The notes under the pieces are model-generated. The model worked only from the letters and a program-made list of their open reading frames with translations, did no database searches and was not told the DNA's origin. A program made the translations under genes and the position numbers. Positions 46,495 to 57,494 of a DNA stretch of 64,000 nucleotides are shown piece by piece. Positions within the stretch are counted from its first letter, which is position 1, and every line of letters begins with the position of its first letter. Source of the stretch: Photorhabdus australis DSM 17609 (lineage in GTDB: Bacteria; Pseudomonadota; Gammaproteobacteria; Enterobacterales; Enterobacteriaceae); the NCBI RefSeq assembly GCF_000711895.1, contig NZ_JONO01000011.1, forward strand, positions 1-64,000, written 5' to 3'.

Positions 46495-46953
46495 CTATCT
46501 GTTTTCAATGAGGAATTTATAAATCCTTTCTAAATCATCAAGTTGATAGACAGAGATATATAATTTTTTATTTTCCAGACCAATAACCAGAATACCATCT
46601 TCAGATAAATTTATGGTTTTTATCTGGTCGTAAGAAATAAACGTATTTACATAGAAAAAGCCATTGCTTTTAAATAACAATTTAGGTGAGCGTATGTAGG
46701 CAATATAAATAGTCACCAGGATAGTAAATAACAATAAGTATGTGGTTAAACGACTACCATGAGAAGTGATGTTATTATAAACAACAATAAGTATCAGGAT
46801 AATAAAGATGAAAGCGTCAATTCTATGTTTTCTTTTTAACTTTATTTGTAAATAAGTTTTTCCTTTCAGCAAATTAACCACAAATTCATCATAGATAGCG
46901 AAAATCAGCATTAGTACGATTAATCCAACTAATACCATATCATTGAGGCTCAT
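46495..46953 (-). CDS. yobD: DUF986 membrane protein YobD
   Basis: A 152-residue inner-membrane protein with three hydrophobic segments (about 6-24, 45-62, 69-87) and a soluble C-terminal domain (NGFFYVNTFISYDQIKTINLSEDG ...). It matches E. coli YobD, function unknown, and keeps its place between mntP and manZ. Only the intervening distance to manZ is longer because of the nested ERIC repeats. Confidence 0.9.
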   Translation of the reverse strand: MSLNDMVLVGLIVLMLIFAIYDEFVVNLLKGKTYLQIKLKRKHRIDAFIFIILILIVVYNNITSHGSRLTTYLLLFTILVTIYIAYIRSPKLLFKSNGFFYVNTFISYDQIKTINLSEDGILVIGLENKKLYISVYQLDDLERIYKFLIENR

Positions 46954-47026
46954 TCTTTAATCCCTGTTTTGTTGTAAAAAAGAATAATGTGGGGAGGAAT
47001 TCCTCCCCGTATGATTAATGGGATGA

Positions 47027-47280
47027 TATACCCGTTATTTTTCAAGTTGCTTCTTTAGTTGGCTGTACTCACTCACCCCGGTCACCTAGTTATCTATACC
47101 CTTCATCTTTCAAGCTGCGGTTTTGTTGGCTGCGTTCACTTACCCCAGTCACATAGTTATCTATGCTCCTGGGGATGCGTTCTCTTGCCACCGCCCTGCA
47201 ACTTGAAATCTATTGGGTATATGCTCCCGAGGATTCGCTCCCTTGCCGTCGCGATGCATCTTGAAATCTATTTGGGTATA
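47027..47280. repeat. ERIC repeat interrupted by a second ERIC (outer copy)
   Basis: The outer copy is 47027-47096 plus 47222-47280, together about 129 bp with the ends TATACCCG and TTGGGTATA. The two halves rejoin to give the normal ERIC centre (GTTATCTATGCTCCCGAGG) once the inner copy is removed. It ends 3 bp before the manZ stop codon. Confidence 0.9.
47097..47221. repeat. Inner ERIC repeat inserted in the outer ERIC
   Basis: A complete copy (127 bp counting the TA on both sides) with CATCTTTCAAGC at one end and TATTGGGTATA at the other. It sits exactly at a TA of the outer copy, and TA is duplicated, as expected of MITE-like insertion. Confidence 0.9.
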
Positions 47281-47283
47281 GTT

Positions 47284-48150
47284 TTATAGGCCGAGGAAAC
47301 CAAACCTGGCGCCAATAATCCCCAGAATGAAGAAGCCGATAATAATCCAGAGGGCATTGACTTTATGCCGCAATAGCCACATACAGGCAAATGTCAGTAA
47401 AAGTGGTACAAGGCCCGGCATCAGTTGATCAAGGATATTCTGAACCGTTGTGATTGTTTTTTCACCTGTTTGTTGGTTAGGAATTTCTGATACAACCAGT
47501 GGAATATTCACTTTCGTCCATTTATTGACCAATGCTCCCATGACAAATAGACCAAGGATCGATGCCCCCTCTGTCATTTTTTGCAGGAAGCCACCGCCCA
47601 TATCCTGAACGATATTAATCCCTTTCTTATAGCCGTAGGAAATGCCTGAGTAGAGAACTAACAGGCGTACTAAGTTGAATAAAAAGAAGAATAGTACAGG
47701 CCCAAGCCAGCTACCACTCATCGCGAGACCTGCACCCAGAGCAGCAAACACCGGGCGGACTGTGCCCCAGAAAATTGGGTCACCAACACCCGCCAGTGGC
47801 CCCATCAAACCGACTTTGATGCCGTTGATAGCACCATCATCAATTGTCGCTCCATTAGCCCGCTGCTCTTCCATTGCCATAGTGACACCCAATACCGGTG
47901 CGACGACGTAAGGATGAGTGTTAAAGAATTCAAGATGGCGTTTAATCGCTTGTTTACGCTCATCGGTATTTTCTGGGTACAGACGGCGAAGGGCTGGAAC
48001 CATAGAAAAACAGAAACCCAGTGCTTGCATGCGTTCAAAGTTCCATGAACCTTGGAATACATTAGAACGGAGGAATACACCACGGATATCGCTTGGTGTC
48101 AGTTTTTTCTGGTCTGCTGTCTGAGCAGTCGTTTTTGTTGTATCTAACAT
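47284..48150 (-). CDS. manZ: PTS mannose-family EIID subunit
   Basis: A 288-residue membrane subunit of the mannose PTS (with broad specificity for mannose, glucose, glucosamine and others). Conserved blocks include LTPSDIRGVFLRSNVFQGSWNFERMQALGF, GVGDPIFWGTVRPV and GGFLQKMTEGASILGLFVMGALVNKW. Start chosen at the second ATG, since AAAGAGG directly abuts the first. It follows manY in the operon. In E. coli ManY and ManZ also serve as entry factors for phage lambda DNA and some bacteriocins. Confidence 0.96.
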   Translation of the reverse strand: MLDTTKTTAQTADQKKLTPSDIRGVFLRSNVFQGSWNFERMQALGFCFSMVPALRRLYPENTDERKQAIKRHLEFFNTHPYVVAPVLGVTMAMEEQRANGATIDDGAINGIKVGLMGPLAGVGDPIFWGTVRPVFAALGAGLAMSGSWLGPVLFFFLFNLVRLLVLYSGISYGYKKGINIVQDMGGGFLQKMTEGASILGLFVMGALVNKWTKVNIPLVVSEIPNQQTGEKTITTVQNILDQLMPGLVPLLLTFACMWLLRHKVNALWIIIGFFILGIIGARFGFLGL

Positions 48151-48164
48151 GTTGCTCATCCTCT

Positions 48165-48968
48165 TTAGTCTAATTCGTTATCAAGGTCGTTATTGGTGTG
48201 TCCAGGGGCAGCAGTAACCACCTGAGATTTGTTGTATTTAGGGCTGAGTTGAATGTATAGCACTGCCATCACAATACCAATGATACCTAATGCTACCAGG
48301 TTGAACTCAGTAAATGCCGCAGTAACAAAACCGAGATAGAAGAATGGCATTAAGTAGCCAGCACGCATCATATTGATGACCATTGCATAACCCACAACCA
48401 CGATCATACCACCCGCAATATTCAGGCCGTTTGTTACAACCTCAGGGATAGAGGCGAGCAATTGCTGAACTTCGTTGGTTCCAACGGATAGGGCAACAAT
48501 CAAAGCAGGGATGGCGATACGCATGGCCTGAAGCAGTAATGCGGATAAATGGATAAAGCTGATAGCCCGAAGGTTGCCATGTTCTGCTGCATTGTCAGCG
48601 GCATGCTGGAATGCAACTGTGATGGTACGTACAATGATAGTCAGCACTTGTCCTGCGGCTGCCAAAGGAATTGCCAGAGCGATACCTTCACCGATATCTC
48701 GGCCGCCGGCGATGACCAAAATAGTTGAGATGATTGATGCTAAAGCTGCATCCGGAGCAATTGCGGCACCGATATTCATCCAGCCAAGTGCGATCATTTC
48801 CAGCGTACCGCCGATAATGACACCTGTTGTCATGTCACCGAGAATGATTCCGATTAAAGTACAGGCCACAAGTGGGCGATGGAATTGAAATTCATCAAGA
48901 ATGGAATCCATACCTGCGATACAGGCCACGATGAATATCAATGAAATTTGAACAACGGTAATTTCCAT
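48165..48968 (-). CDS. manY: PTS mannose-family EIIC subunit
   Basis: A 267-residue membrane channel subunit: MEITVVQISLIFIVACIAGMDSILDEFQFHRPLVACTLIGIILGD at the start and about eight hydrophobic segments, with the C-terminal end polar (APGHTNNDLDNELD). It forms the translocation unit with ManZ, and lies between manX and manZ with short gaps (73 bp upstream, 14 bp to manZ). Confidence 0.96.
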   Translation of the reverse strand: MEITVVQISLIFIVACIAGMDSILDEFQFHRPLVACTLIGIILGDMTTGVIIGGTLEMIALGWMNIGAAIAPDAALASIISTILVIAGGRDIGEGIALAIPLAAAGQVLTIIVRTITVAFQHAADNAAEHGNLRAISFIHLSALLLQAMRIAIPALIVALSVGTNEVQQLLASIPEVVTNGLNIAGGMIVVVGYAMVINMMRAGYLMPFFYLGFVTAAFTEFNLVALGIIGIVMAVLYIQLSPKYNKSQVVTAAPGHTNNDLDNELD

Positions 48969-49041
48969 TGTTTGTCTCCTGTAACCAAATTAAATTTGGT
49001 GAGAAATTTTTGTCATTGAGTAATAGTTAAATTGCTCTAGT

Positions 49042-50010
49042 TTAATTTTCGTTTTTGACCTTCTGGATCAGATCCATCATTTGCAGACGGGTGTCACTGG
49101 CAACTTTACGGGCTTCAAGCTCAATGCCGCGTTCATCCAATTTTTTGAAGGCTTCAATATCGGTTTCGTCAACAGATATTGCGTTGTTAACTTGTGTTTT
49201 TCCCTGTCGGTATGCCATTCCACCAATGTTTACAGAAGTGATATTGACCCCATTTTCGACTAGACGTAGAACATCTGTTGGATTTGTAAACAACAACATG
49301 ACACGTTCATTAGCATATTTTGGGTTGTTATAAACTCGGATACATTTTGCGACATCAACAACGTGAGCACTGATCCCCGGTGGTGCAACCTGTTTTAATA
49401 AGGTAGAGCGGACAGTATCGGTAGCAACTTCGTCGCTGACGACAATAATCCGTTTGACGTTAGTTTCTTTTGTCCAACGGGTAGCAACCTGACCATGAAT
49501 AAGACGGTCATCAATGCGGGCCAGTGCAATTTTCATATGACCACCGGTTGATGGTGCAGATGTAAATGCAGCAACGGGGGTTACAGGTTTGGCAGGTTCA
49601 ACTTTTTGCGGTTCTTCTGTTTTTAAAGCCCGGATACCTTCTTTCCCTGTTTCCAGGGCGACTGAGACCAATTCTTCTAGAGATGGGTTATCATCGCGGC
49701 ACATAAAGGCTTCAACCAGCATCGGGACGTTAACCCCAGTGATAATCTCATAATTCTCGTTATCTACAGCGATACGATTAGCTGCATTGAATGGACTTCC
49801 TCCCCATGTATCAACGAAAAATAGTACACCTTTTTCTGTGTCAAGCTTTGCCAGTTTACTGTTGTATTTTTCAAATAAAGTATCGGCATTTTCACCAGGA
49901 ACAAAGTCAATATAAGAAACATTTTCTTGTTCTCCAATTAACATCTCTGCAGTATGAAGCAGTTGCTTAGCCGCAGCCCCGTGTGTGCCAATCATAATGG
50001 CTATACTCAC
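49042..50010 (-). CDS. manX: PTS mannose-family EIIAB subunit
   Basis: A 322-residue cytoplasmic protein with an EIIA domain (1-130) phosphorylated on His10 (MIGTHG) and an EIIB domain (about 160-322) phosphorylated on the His in DDRLIHGQVATRW. An Ala/Pro-rich linker (EPQKVEPAKPVTPVAAFTSAP) joins them. It passes phosphate from HPr to sugar entering by ManYZ. First gene of the operon. Confidence 0.97.
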   Translation of the reverse strand: MSIAIMIGTHGAAAKQLLHTAEMLIGEQENVSYIDFVPGENADTLFEKYNSKLAKLDTEKGVLFFVDTWGGSPFNAANRIAVDNENYEIITGVNVPMLVEAFMCRDDNPSLEELVSVALETGKEGIRALKTEEPQKVEPAKPVTPVAAFTSAPSTGGHMKIALARIDDRLIHGQVATRWTKETNVKRIIVVSDEVATDTVRSTLLKQVAPPGISAHVVDVAKCIRVYNNPKYANERVMLLFTNPTDVLRLVENGVNITSVNIGGMAYRQGKTQVNNAISVDETDIEAFKKLDERGIELEARKVASDTRLQMMDLIQKVKNEN

Positions 50011-50430
50011 CTCATTTTCCCCTCTGTTTTGTATGTAAACGCAGAATAATTACAATTTACTCCAATAATTTTGATGAATCATTCCTCCAATAAAAAATTT
50101 ATTTGTATAAATAATAGTCTTTTGTTGGTTGGGTGCCTGAATATTTGGCTTGATTTAGACTTTTATCTCTTACTGACTGAGAAAACACCCCGTTAGATTA
50201 GCATCAGAACTACTATAGAAAAATTGCTATCAGTCAGAAAAAATGAAATAGGTGAACATATTAGCAAGAAAATAATTTAATAAACTAAATATTGTCGAAT
50301 TTATTTATAATTATCTTAAATTTAATTTAAGTTGGATATTAATTTTGTTCCTGGTAACATCTTATTAATTTAAAATTAAAAATATATTCATCTTTTTTGG
50401 TTGAAAAACGGACTTCATTAAGTTTTGGAT
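50011..50430. other. Regulatory region of manXYZ
   Basis: About 420 bp of AT-rich DNA upstream of manX, downstream of sdaA. CRP and Mlc control would be expected from E. coli, but I cannot point to a clear site by eye. Confidence 0.4.
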
Positions 50431-50461
50431 AAAAAATATCCCAACCATGAGGTAGGGATAT
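50431..50461 (-). terminator. Rho-independent terminator after sdaA
   Basis: On the minus strand ATATCCC pairs with GGGATAT around a 12-base loop, followed by five T. Confidence 0.7.
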
Positions 50462-50508
50462 ATTCATCAAGAAGAATGTGCTACTTAAAAAGCAGATTAT
50501 TTATTTGG

Positions 50509-51873
50509 TTAATCACACTGAACTTTAATTGCTAAACCACCGCGGGATGTTTCACGATATTTAGCGTTCATGTCTTTACCTGTTTCGTACATGGTTTCAA
50601 TAACTTTATCGAGAGAAACGCGTGGTTCACTAGTACGACGTAAAGCCATACGCGCGGCGTTGATTGCTTTTACTGAAGCAATGGCATTTCTTTCAATACA
50701 GGGCACTTGTACTTGGCCAGCAACTGGGTCACAAGTGAGGCCGAGGTTATGTTCCATGCCGATTTCAGCTGCAATGCAGACCTGTTCTGCGCTACCGCCA
50801 AGCAGTTCAGTGAGACCAGCAGCTGCCATTGAACAGGCAACCCCAACTTCTCCCTGACAACCCACTTCCGCCCCAGAAATAGAGGCATTCATTTTATACA
50901 GAATGCCAATAGCACCCGAAGCTAGAAAATAGCGGATATAAAGCTCTGGTGTTACAGGTTCAATGCAATGGTTGTAGTAAGCAAGTACGGCGGGAACAAT
51001 GCCACAAGCGCCATTAGTGGGGGCTGTAACAACACGTCCACCAGCAGCATTTTCTTCATTGACTGCTAATGCAAACATGTTTACTAAATCCACGACATTC
51101 ATTGGATCGTTAGAGAGATTGTTTGATGCAGTTAACATACGGTGTAGTGCCGCTGCACGGCGTGGTACGCGCAGTGGGCCGGGCAGAACGCCCTCTGTGT
51201 TCAGGCCACGTTCAATACAAGCCTGCATGGTATCCCAAACATCAGCGAAATAGGCATTAATTTCCTCTTGGCTGTGGAGATCCAATTCGTTTTTCATCAT
51301 TAAACCAGAGATCGATAGTCCGGTTTTATTACAATTCATCAGCAATTCTTTTGCTGAACTGTATGGATATGAAACGGGTTTGGTATCCTGAGATGGTTTA
51401 CCAAAATGTTCTTCATCAACAATAAAACCACCACCAATTGAGTAGTAGGTCTTGCTATAAACTTTTTTGTCACCCGCGAATGCATGAATTTGCATACCAT
51501 TTTCATGCAGTGATAGGTTATCACTACGGAAAACCATGCCACTGTCGCGTGGAAAATCGACTTCATGTAAGCCATTGGCCAGCTTGATACGCTGAGTTTG
51601 CTCTACATCACGAATAAAACCGGGGATCGAATCAATATCAACAGTTGCTGGCAAGTTGCCTGCCAGTCCCATGATAATGGCTATATCCGTATGGTGGCCC
51701 TTACCGGTTAATGAGAGTGAGCCGTAAACATCGACGGCTACACGCGTGATAGAAGGCATTAGTCCCTGGTTTACCAGATCGTCGACAAACTGTTTGCCGG
51801 CTTTCATCGGGCCAACCGTATGAGAGCTAGATGGGCCGATACCGACCTTAAACATGTCGAAAACGCTAATCAC
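50509..51873 (-). CDS. sdaA: L-serine dehydratase
   Basis: A 454-residue iron-sulfur enzyme deaminating serine to pyruvate. The N-terminal domain starts [23 protein letters not shown], and the C-terminal domain carries the cluster cysteines in the region of [31 protein letters not shown] and [18 protein letters not shown]. It matches E. coli SdaA in length (454). Separated from manX by its terminator. SdaA and SdaB differ little, so the exact paralogue is by position (E. coli sdaA is next to nudL). Confidence 0.95.
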   Translation of the reverse strand: MISVFDMFKVGIGPSSSHTVGPMKAGKQFVDDLVNQGLMPSITRVAVDVYGSLSLTGKGHHTDIAIIMGLAGNLPATVDIDSIPGFIRDVEQTQRIKLANGLHEVDFPRDSGMVFRSDNLSLHENGMQIHAFAGDKKVYSKTYYSIGGGFIVDEEHFGKPSQDTKPVSYPYSSAKELLMNCNKTGLSISGLMMKNELDLHSQEEINAYFADVWDTMQACIERGLNTEGVLPGPLRVPRRAAALHRMLTASNNLSNDPMNVVDLVNMFALAVNEENAAGGRVVTAPTNGACGIVPAVLAYYNHCIEPVTPELYIRYFLASGAIGILYKMNASISGAEVGCQGEVGVACSMAAAGLTELLGGSAEQVCIAAEIGMEHNLGLTCDPVAGQVQVPCIERNAIASVKAINAARMALRRTSEPRVSLDKVIETMYETGKDMNAKYRETSRGGLAIKVQCD

Positions 51874-52043
51874 GCCAGACTCCTTAAAAAAGATAGAGAT
51901 ATAGTTATATATATTGAGGTACGCTACTTTACTGTGATTTAGTAGTGTTGATAAGGGAGTTTACAGTTTTTTTTGAATTATGATAGCAATGGTGATAAAA
52001 ATGGACGAAAAAAACACAAATTGATTATTTCTGATGATACAGA

Positions 52044-52607
52044 TCAAGTCTGAACCTGTTGAGCCAATTGATGAATGATAGCTGCTGTCAGGCCCCAGAT
52101 AAGTCGCCCTTGATACCAGTAAAAATAGATGCGATGTTGCTGACCACGGCGGTTAACATCAAGGTAATGATAGCTCGAAAGTGAAAGTGCCTCGGATAAA
52201 GGGACTTCGAATATACTGGAAACTTCTGTTGGGTTGCGGTGAAAAGACAATTCTGGGGGTAATAACCCGATAATGGGTGTCACCAGATAACCGCCAATGC
52301 TGTCTAAGGGCATGAGTTGTCCCAAAACTTGGACTTTGTGATGGGGTATGTTGACTTCTTCCTCTGCCTCTCGCAGTGCTGTAGCAATTATTGATTTATC
52401 TTCAGGATCAGCAGCACCACCGGGAAAGGCCACTTGACCGGAATGTGATCGTAAAGTGGTAGAGCGCTGCGTCAGTAATAGCGTTGGTTTCGGTTTGCGG
52501 ATGATCGGTAATAATACCGCTGCATGGCGGCGGTTATTTGCAGGCCGTTTAGGATGAGATGGGCGTTGTAACTGAAATCTGTTAATGAAATCAGAGAGTA
52601 GTATCAT
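52044..52607 (-). CDS. nudL: CoA pyrophosphatase NudL
   Basis: A 187-residue Nudix hydrolase, predicted to cleave CoA and its derivatives. The Nudix box lies in GGAADPEDKSIIATALREAEEEV, preceded by SHSGQVAFPGG. It overlaps pabB by 4 nt (ATGA), as in E. coli. The 170 bp between it and sdaA hold no gene. Confidence 0.94.
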   Translation of the reverse strand: MILLSDFINRFQLQRPSHPKRPANNRRHAAVLLPIIRKPKPTLLLTQRSTTLRSHSGQVAFPGGAADPEDKSIIATALREAEEEVNIPHHKVQVLGQLMPLDSIGGYLVTPIIGLLPPELSFHRNPTEVSSIFEVPLSEALSLSSYHYLDVNRRGQQHRIYFYWYQGRLIWGLTAAIIHQLAQQVQT

Positions 52608-53977
52608 ATTGGTTTTATTTTCCCTAATGGTGGCAAAATACAGTTCAATTTATCAAATGTCTCTTGATATTCTTTTTCAGCAATACTGTCCGCAACAATT
52701 CCACCACCAGCCCAACAATATATTTTTCCTTTCTCGGTCAATAGGGTACGAATAGTGATATTGCTATCCATTGTGCCACAGAAACTGATATAGCCAATTG
52801 AACCACAATATCCATGTCTGCGGTGAGGCTCTAATTCTTCTATTATTTCCATTGCCCGGATTTTCGGAGCACCAGTGATAGAACCTCCGGGAAAGCAGGC
52901 TCTTAATAAATCTGTAGCATGCTGTTCATTTGGTAGTGTTGCGGTAATTGTGCTGACCAGATGATGAACGGCAGGGAATTGTTCAACAATAAATAGTTCA
53001 GGTACTTTAACTGACCCCGGTGTGGCTACCCGGCCAATATCGTTACGTAACAAATCGACGATCATCAGGTTTTCGGCTCGATCTTTTTTCGATGTTGCTA
53101 GTTTTTCAGCCTGTAATGCATCTTTTTCAGCATCATTTAAACGCGGTAATGTTCCTTTGATAGGACGAGTTTGAATTTGATTATTTTCCAGGAATAAGAA
53201 ACGCTCAGGAGAGACACTGATCATGCTGTTTTCTGGTAAACGGATAAAGGCAGAAAAAGGGGCACGATTTTTCTCATTAAGTTTCGTGAATGCCAGCCAT
53301 TCATTGCCTTGATAATCAGCGCAAAACCGTTGTGACAGATTAACTTGATAACAATCACCTTCTAATAGATAGTTGTGAATGCGGCGGATTTTTTCATTGT
53401 ATTGCTCCACACTCATATTTGACTGCCAATCGCTGGTTAGAGTAAAAGTTGTTTCTGACGAATTTTTATGAGACATAAGCCAGTTTAGACGTGCATTAAC
53501 ATCACTGTGACTTAATAAAGTCACCTTTTTTTTGTGATGATCGACAATCAAAGCCCAGTCATAAATACCTATTGCCATATCTGGAAATGACAACTCATTT
53601 TTAGCTTGTGACGGTAATTTCTCAATACGACGTCCAAGGTCATATCCCCATTGGCCCAATGCACCACCCTGAAATGGTAAATTAGGATTAAATTTTGCTG
53701 TGAGATTTAAATTTTCTAGCTGTGTTTTTAACAGGTAAAAGGGATCTTCTTCAGTAATATAGTTAGTACCATGTTCATTTATTTCGGTTGATTTACCGTG
53801 ACAGAGAAGCGTGATCAGTGGATCTGCAACCAGAATATCAAACCGGTTATGGGCATGGTTTGCAGAGCCGGAATGGAGCAGCATTGCCCAAGGCTGGTTT
53901 GAAATCGGCGCGAAATAGTTGATAGCGATATCTGATTGATAAGGTAATTGTCGTTTTTGCAATGAAGTATTCATCAT
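52604..53977 (-). CDS. pabB: Aminodeoxychorismate synthase component I
   Basis: A 457-residue chorismate-using enzyme that makes aminodeoxychorismate for folate synthesis with PabA. The C-terminal catalytic domain contains SVSPERFLFLENNQIQTRPIKGT, RAENLMIVDLLRNDIGRV and the FPGGSITGAPKIRAMEIIEELE block, ending with the GGGIVADS substrate site. Start is one of two adjacent ATGs. It is the first gene of a two-gene unit with nudL and is divergent from yoaH. Confidence 0.95.
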   Translation of the reverse strand: MMNTSLQKRQLPYQSDIAINYFAPISNQPWAMLLHSGSANHAHNRFDILVADPLITLLCHGKSTEINEHGTNYITEEDPFYLLKTQLENLNLTAKFNPNLPFQGGALGQWGYDLGRRIEKLPSQAKNELSFPDMAIGIYDWALIVDHHKKKVTLLSHSDVNARLNWLMSHKNSSETTFTLTSDWQSNMSVEQYNEKIRRIHNYLLEGDCYQVNLSQRFCADYQGNEWLAFTKLNEKNRAPFSAFIRLPENSMISVSPERFLFLENNQIQTRPIKGTLPRLNDAEKDALQAEKLATSKKDRAENLMIVDLLRNDIGRVATPGSVKVPELFIVEQFPAVHHLVSTITATLPNEQHATDLLRACFPGGSITGAPKIRAMEIIEELEPHRRHGYCGSIGYISFCGTMDSNITIRTLLTEKGKIYCWAGGGIVADSIAEKEYQETFDKLNCILPPLGKIKPI

Positions 53978-54114
53978 GGTGTCAGTTTTAACAATAGCAA
54001 CGTAAGAGTTGGCATTAATTATTAATCGTCAGAGATTAGCATAGAAATTCACTCCTCACTGAGTTAAAAATCGCTATACTCTTGGTCATTGATCAATTTA
54101 TTGAGGTTATTCTC

Positions 54115-54288
54115 GTGTTTTCAGGTATGCCAACATTATCTCATCAGGAACAACAACTGGCAGTGGAGAAAATTCAGCAATTGATGGCTGAAGGAATGAG
54201 CAGTGGAGAGGCTATTGCGTTGGTCGCACAGGAGCTTCGTGAGAAGCATAGGGGACAAGAGCAGGTTAATGTCGTGTTTGATGATTAA
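54115..54288 (+). CDS. yoaH: UPF0181 small protein YoaH
   Basis: A 57-residue protein matching E. coli Yoa[24 protein letters not shown] and [18 protein letters not shown]. Function unknown. The start is GTG at 54115, where homology begins, with TTGAGG 9 nt before it; the upstream frame has no homology. It is divergent from pabB as in E. coli. Confidence 0.9.
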   Translation: MFSGMPTLSHQEQQLAVEKIQQLMAEGMSSGEAIALVAQELREKHRGQEQVNVVFDD

Positions 54289-54401
54289 AAATGAACATAA
54301 TTAAATTATTTATTTAACAATAATCACACATTTTTTTTACCTGACATGTTAGGTTAGCTCCATATTTAATCTCTTTTTTTGAGATATTAACAGGAGGTAG
54401 T

Positions 54402-54776
54402 ATGAAAGCATGTCATATCATTAACAGAGTTGGCCTATCAAGTGCTGCACTTTTATTTACGATTTCATTCACCGTATTCGCTGTTCCAGAGAGCAAACGT
54501 GTTGATAAATTTATTTCCTGCGATAATTTAACCAAATCGCAGATTGCTGCTCAGGTAAAGCGAGATTTTCTGCAAAACCGTATTAATCGTTGGTTAGAAG
54601 ATAGAAAACAGTTGGGAACTTCTACACCAGTCGCGTGGATAAATGTAGAAAATATCACCGCAGATAAAGATGTGTTGGGAGTTCCACTGACTGTTCGTGG
54701 CTCTAAGCGTGATAAAGATTACCGTGTTGTAGTGGATTGTCAGCAAAATACGATTAGCTATAACGAATTGAAATAA
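54402..54776 (+). CDS. yebF: YebF-family secreted protein
   Basis: A 124-residue exported protein. Signal peptide (to about residue 28, ending TVFAV-PES), then a compact domain with two cysteines (ISCDNLTK and VVDCQQ) that probably form a disulfide. The central IAAQVKRDFLQNRINRW and VPLTVRG match E. coli YebF, which is released into the medium and resembles the colicin M immunity protein fold. AGGAGG precedes the ATG. The native function is not known. Confidence 0.88.
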   Translation: MKACHIINRVGLSSAALLFTISFTVFAVPESKRVDKFISCDNLTKSQIAAQVKRDFLQNRINRWLEDRKQLGTSTPVAWINVENITADKDVLGVPLTVRGSKRDKDYRVVVDCQQNTISYNELK

Positions 54777-54837
54777 CATTTTCTGATGGTTATCTCTCCC
54801 GTCATCAGATGGATACTAGATTTAGTGTGAGGAGTAA

Positions 54838-55800
<963 letters not shown>

Positions 55801-55810
55801 TCTGATATAG

Positions 55811-55828
55811 CCACCGGTTATCCGGTGG
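55811..55828 (+). terminator. Short hairpin after pip
   Basis: CCACCGG, loop TTAT, CCGGTGG, between convergent pip and holE. No strong T-tract. Confidence 0.45.
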
Positions 55829-55849
55829 TTATCAATCCTTGCTGGATAA

Positions 55850-56080
55850 TTAGCGGCTTTTTGGCTCGTAAGGTAAACGGGAAAATTGCTTAGATAATTG
55901 GCGATAATGTACTAAACGTTGTTGAAAATACTGCCGAAGAGGTGCGGGTTGTTCCTGCTCAACTGTATCAGGAAGTACTGGCATATTGTAACGTTCCTTA
56001 AAAGCTACACTAGATGCTGCCAAATCAACATTGACTTTATCCATATCTTCTGCAGAAAGTTCGGCTAGGTTATGTCCCAT
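55850..56080 (-). CDS. holE: DNA polymerase III theta subunit
   Basis: A 76-residue protein that stabilises the epsilon proofreading subunit. The conserved [26 protein letters not shown] and the ending [10 protein letters not shown] closely match E. coli HolE, including length with the ATG at 56080. A TTG five codons upstream is the only alternative. It is convergent to pip and sits near yobA-yebZ-yebY as in E. coli. Confidence 0.95.
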   Translation of the reverse strand: MGHNLAELSAEDMDKVNVDLAASSVAFKERYNMPVLPDTVEQEQPAPLRQYFQQRLVHYRQLSKQFSRLPYEPKSR

Positions 56081-56409
56081 AAGTGTCTCGCTCAATTGAA
56101 ACTATAAATTCATAAAATGACAAAGTTAATCCAGACTGATTTTTCTGGCAAGAACTCAATTAAATATTTTATAAATATAAATAATATTCATTATCATTAA
56201 ATATAGAGAACTATTTGACAATATTATTTTGCGAATAAAATTCATTTTCATTTAAATATATTAAATGAGATTCATTTCCATCTAATTTTGTTGGAAATTA
56301 TATTATATTTCAATGTGATATATATTTTTTAATTATTTTTGTTTGTTGGGTTTTTTTATTTTTATTTAATTGGCATAATACAAGTAAATTAATGATGGGA
56401 GGATCTATT
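56081..56409. other. Very AT-rich regulatory region upstream of ftnA
   Basis: About 330 bp of A/T-rich DNA between holE and ftnA, with several repeated ATTCATT patterns. It probably holds H-NS and Fur sites, as known for E. coli ftnA. Confidence 0.5.
56177..56195. promoter_or_regulatory. Fur-box-like site upstream of ftnA
   Basis: The 19 bp ending CATTATC match the Fur consensus at about 14 positions. AATGAGATTCATTTCC further down (about 56265) is a second, weaker match. Confidence 0.45.
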
Positions 56410-56913
56410 ATGTTAAATCAAGAAATGGTTAATAAATTAAATGAACAGATGAATTTGGAATTCTATTCTGCAAATTTATATCTACAAATGAGTGCATGGT
56501 GCAGTGATAAAGGATTGGCGGGTGCTGCTGCATTTTTTAAATCGCACTCTCAGGAAGAGATGCAACACATGCATCGCTTATTTGATTATCTGAGCGATAC
56601 TGGTGCGATGCCACGTTTAGGGCAGATTAATGCACCTTCAGCAGACTATAAATCCATATCTGATGTACTTCAGCAAACCTACGATCACGAGAAAGCTATT
56701 ACCGCTGAAATTAATAAACTCGCCCATTTGGCGATAACGACGCAGGATTATTCCACTTTTAACTTCCTGCAATGGTATGTAGCAGAACAGCACGAAGAAG
56801 AGAAGTTGTTCAAGTCTATTCTTGATAAATTAAGTATGGTTGGCGAGGATGGTAAGGCACTCTTCCTATTGGATAAGGATTTGAAAGGTTTGGCCGGTTC
56901 AGACCCTATCTAA
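56410..56913 (+). CDS. ftnA: Non-haem ferritin FtnA
   Basis: A 167-residue iron-storage protein forming a 24-subunit shell. Ferroxidase-site residues are seen in the four-helix bundle: Glu17 ([12 protein letters not shown]), Glu and His in [11 protein letters not shown] (about 50-53), and [14 protein letters not shown] (about 127-131). Start at ATG 56410 follows GGGAGG; the first in-frame ATGs lie inside the ribosome site. In E. coli expression is raised by iron via Fur. Confidence 0.95.
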   Translation: MLNQEMVNKLNEQMNLEFYSANLYLQMSAWCSDKGLAGAAAFFKSHSQEEMQHMHRLFDYLSDTGAMPRLGQINAPSADYKSISDVLQQTYDHEKAITAEINKLAHLAITTQDYSTFNFLQWYVAEQHEEEKLFKSILDKLSMVGEDGKALFLLDKDLKGLAGSDPI

Positions 56914-56928
56914 TGAATGGAATTAATC

Positions 56929-56990
56929 AACCGCAGTAGCTGGCAATGACGTTAGATATTTAAAGCTAGCACCGCGGTTTTCCTTTTTTT
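56929..56990 (+). terminator. Terminator after ftnA
   Basis: AACCGC and TAGCT pair with AGCTA and GCGGTT around a loop, followed by a T-rich run of about 15 bases. Confidence 0.7.
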
Positions 56991-57105
56991 GCGCGATAGT
57001 TCACAAGACGAAGTTCCTATTGTAAGTTATCGCGGATAAAATAACTTCTTTGATATAAGATAGTCTTAATTTGTAGAAATATATCTGAAAATTAAGAGGT
57101 TATTT

Positions 57106-57492
57106 ATGACCATTAGTAAAATTCGTTCTTTTTGCCGGAAATTATCTGCTTTAGTTGTTCTGTTTGTCGGTATGTCTTGCCAGCAAGTTTTAGCTCATGC
57201 GCATTTAACAGAACAAATTCCAGCAGAAGATACCACGGTGGAAAATGCACCACAGGTCATTACCCTGAGCTTTTCAGAGGGCATTGAACTGAATTTCAGT
57301 AAAGTAAAAGTGACGGGTCCGGAAAATAAACCTATCAAAACTGGTCAATTGAAGCTCGATCCTGCGACTAATACAAAACTTATTCTTCCCGTAGAAGATA
57401 AACTGGTGGCAGGTAAATATCATGTTGACTGGAGTGTAGTCTCGGTTGATGGGCATAAAACTAAAGGCGTTTACAGTTTTACAGTTAAATAA
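57106..57492 (+). CDS. yobA: CopC-domain periplasmic protein YobA
   Basis: A 128-residue exported protein with signal peptide ending at VLAHAHL. The mature N-terminus starts with His (after the AHA cleavage), which in CopC proteins ligates Cu(II). The late segment DWSVVSVDGHKTKGVYSFTV gives the second His and the core of the fold. The next gene encodes its CopD-type membrane partner, two bases away, so both form a copper uptake/handling unit (yobA-yebZ-yebY). Confidence 0.92.
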   Translation: MTISKIRSFCRKLSALVVLFVGMSCQQVLAHAHLTEQIPAEDTTVENAPQVITLSFSEGIELNFSKVKVTGPENKPIKTGQLKLDPATNTKLILPVEDKLVAGKYHVDWSVVSVDGHKTKGVYSFTVK

Positions 57493-57494
57493 TT

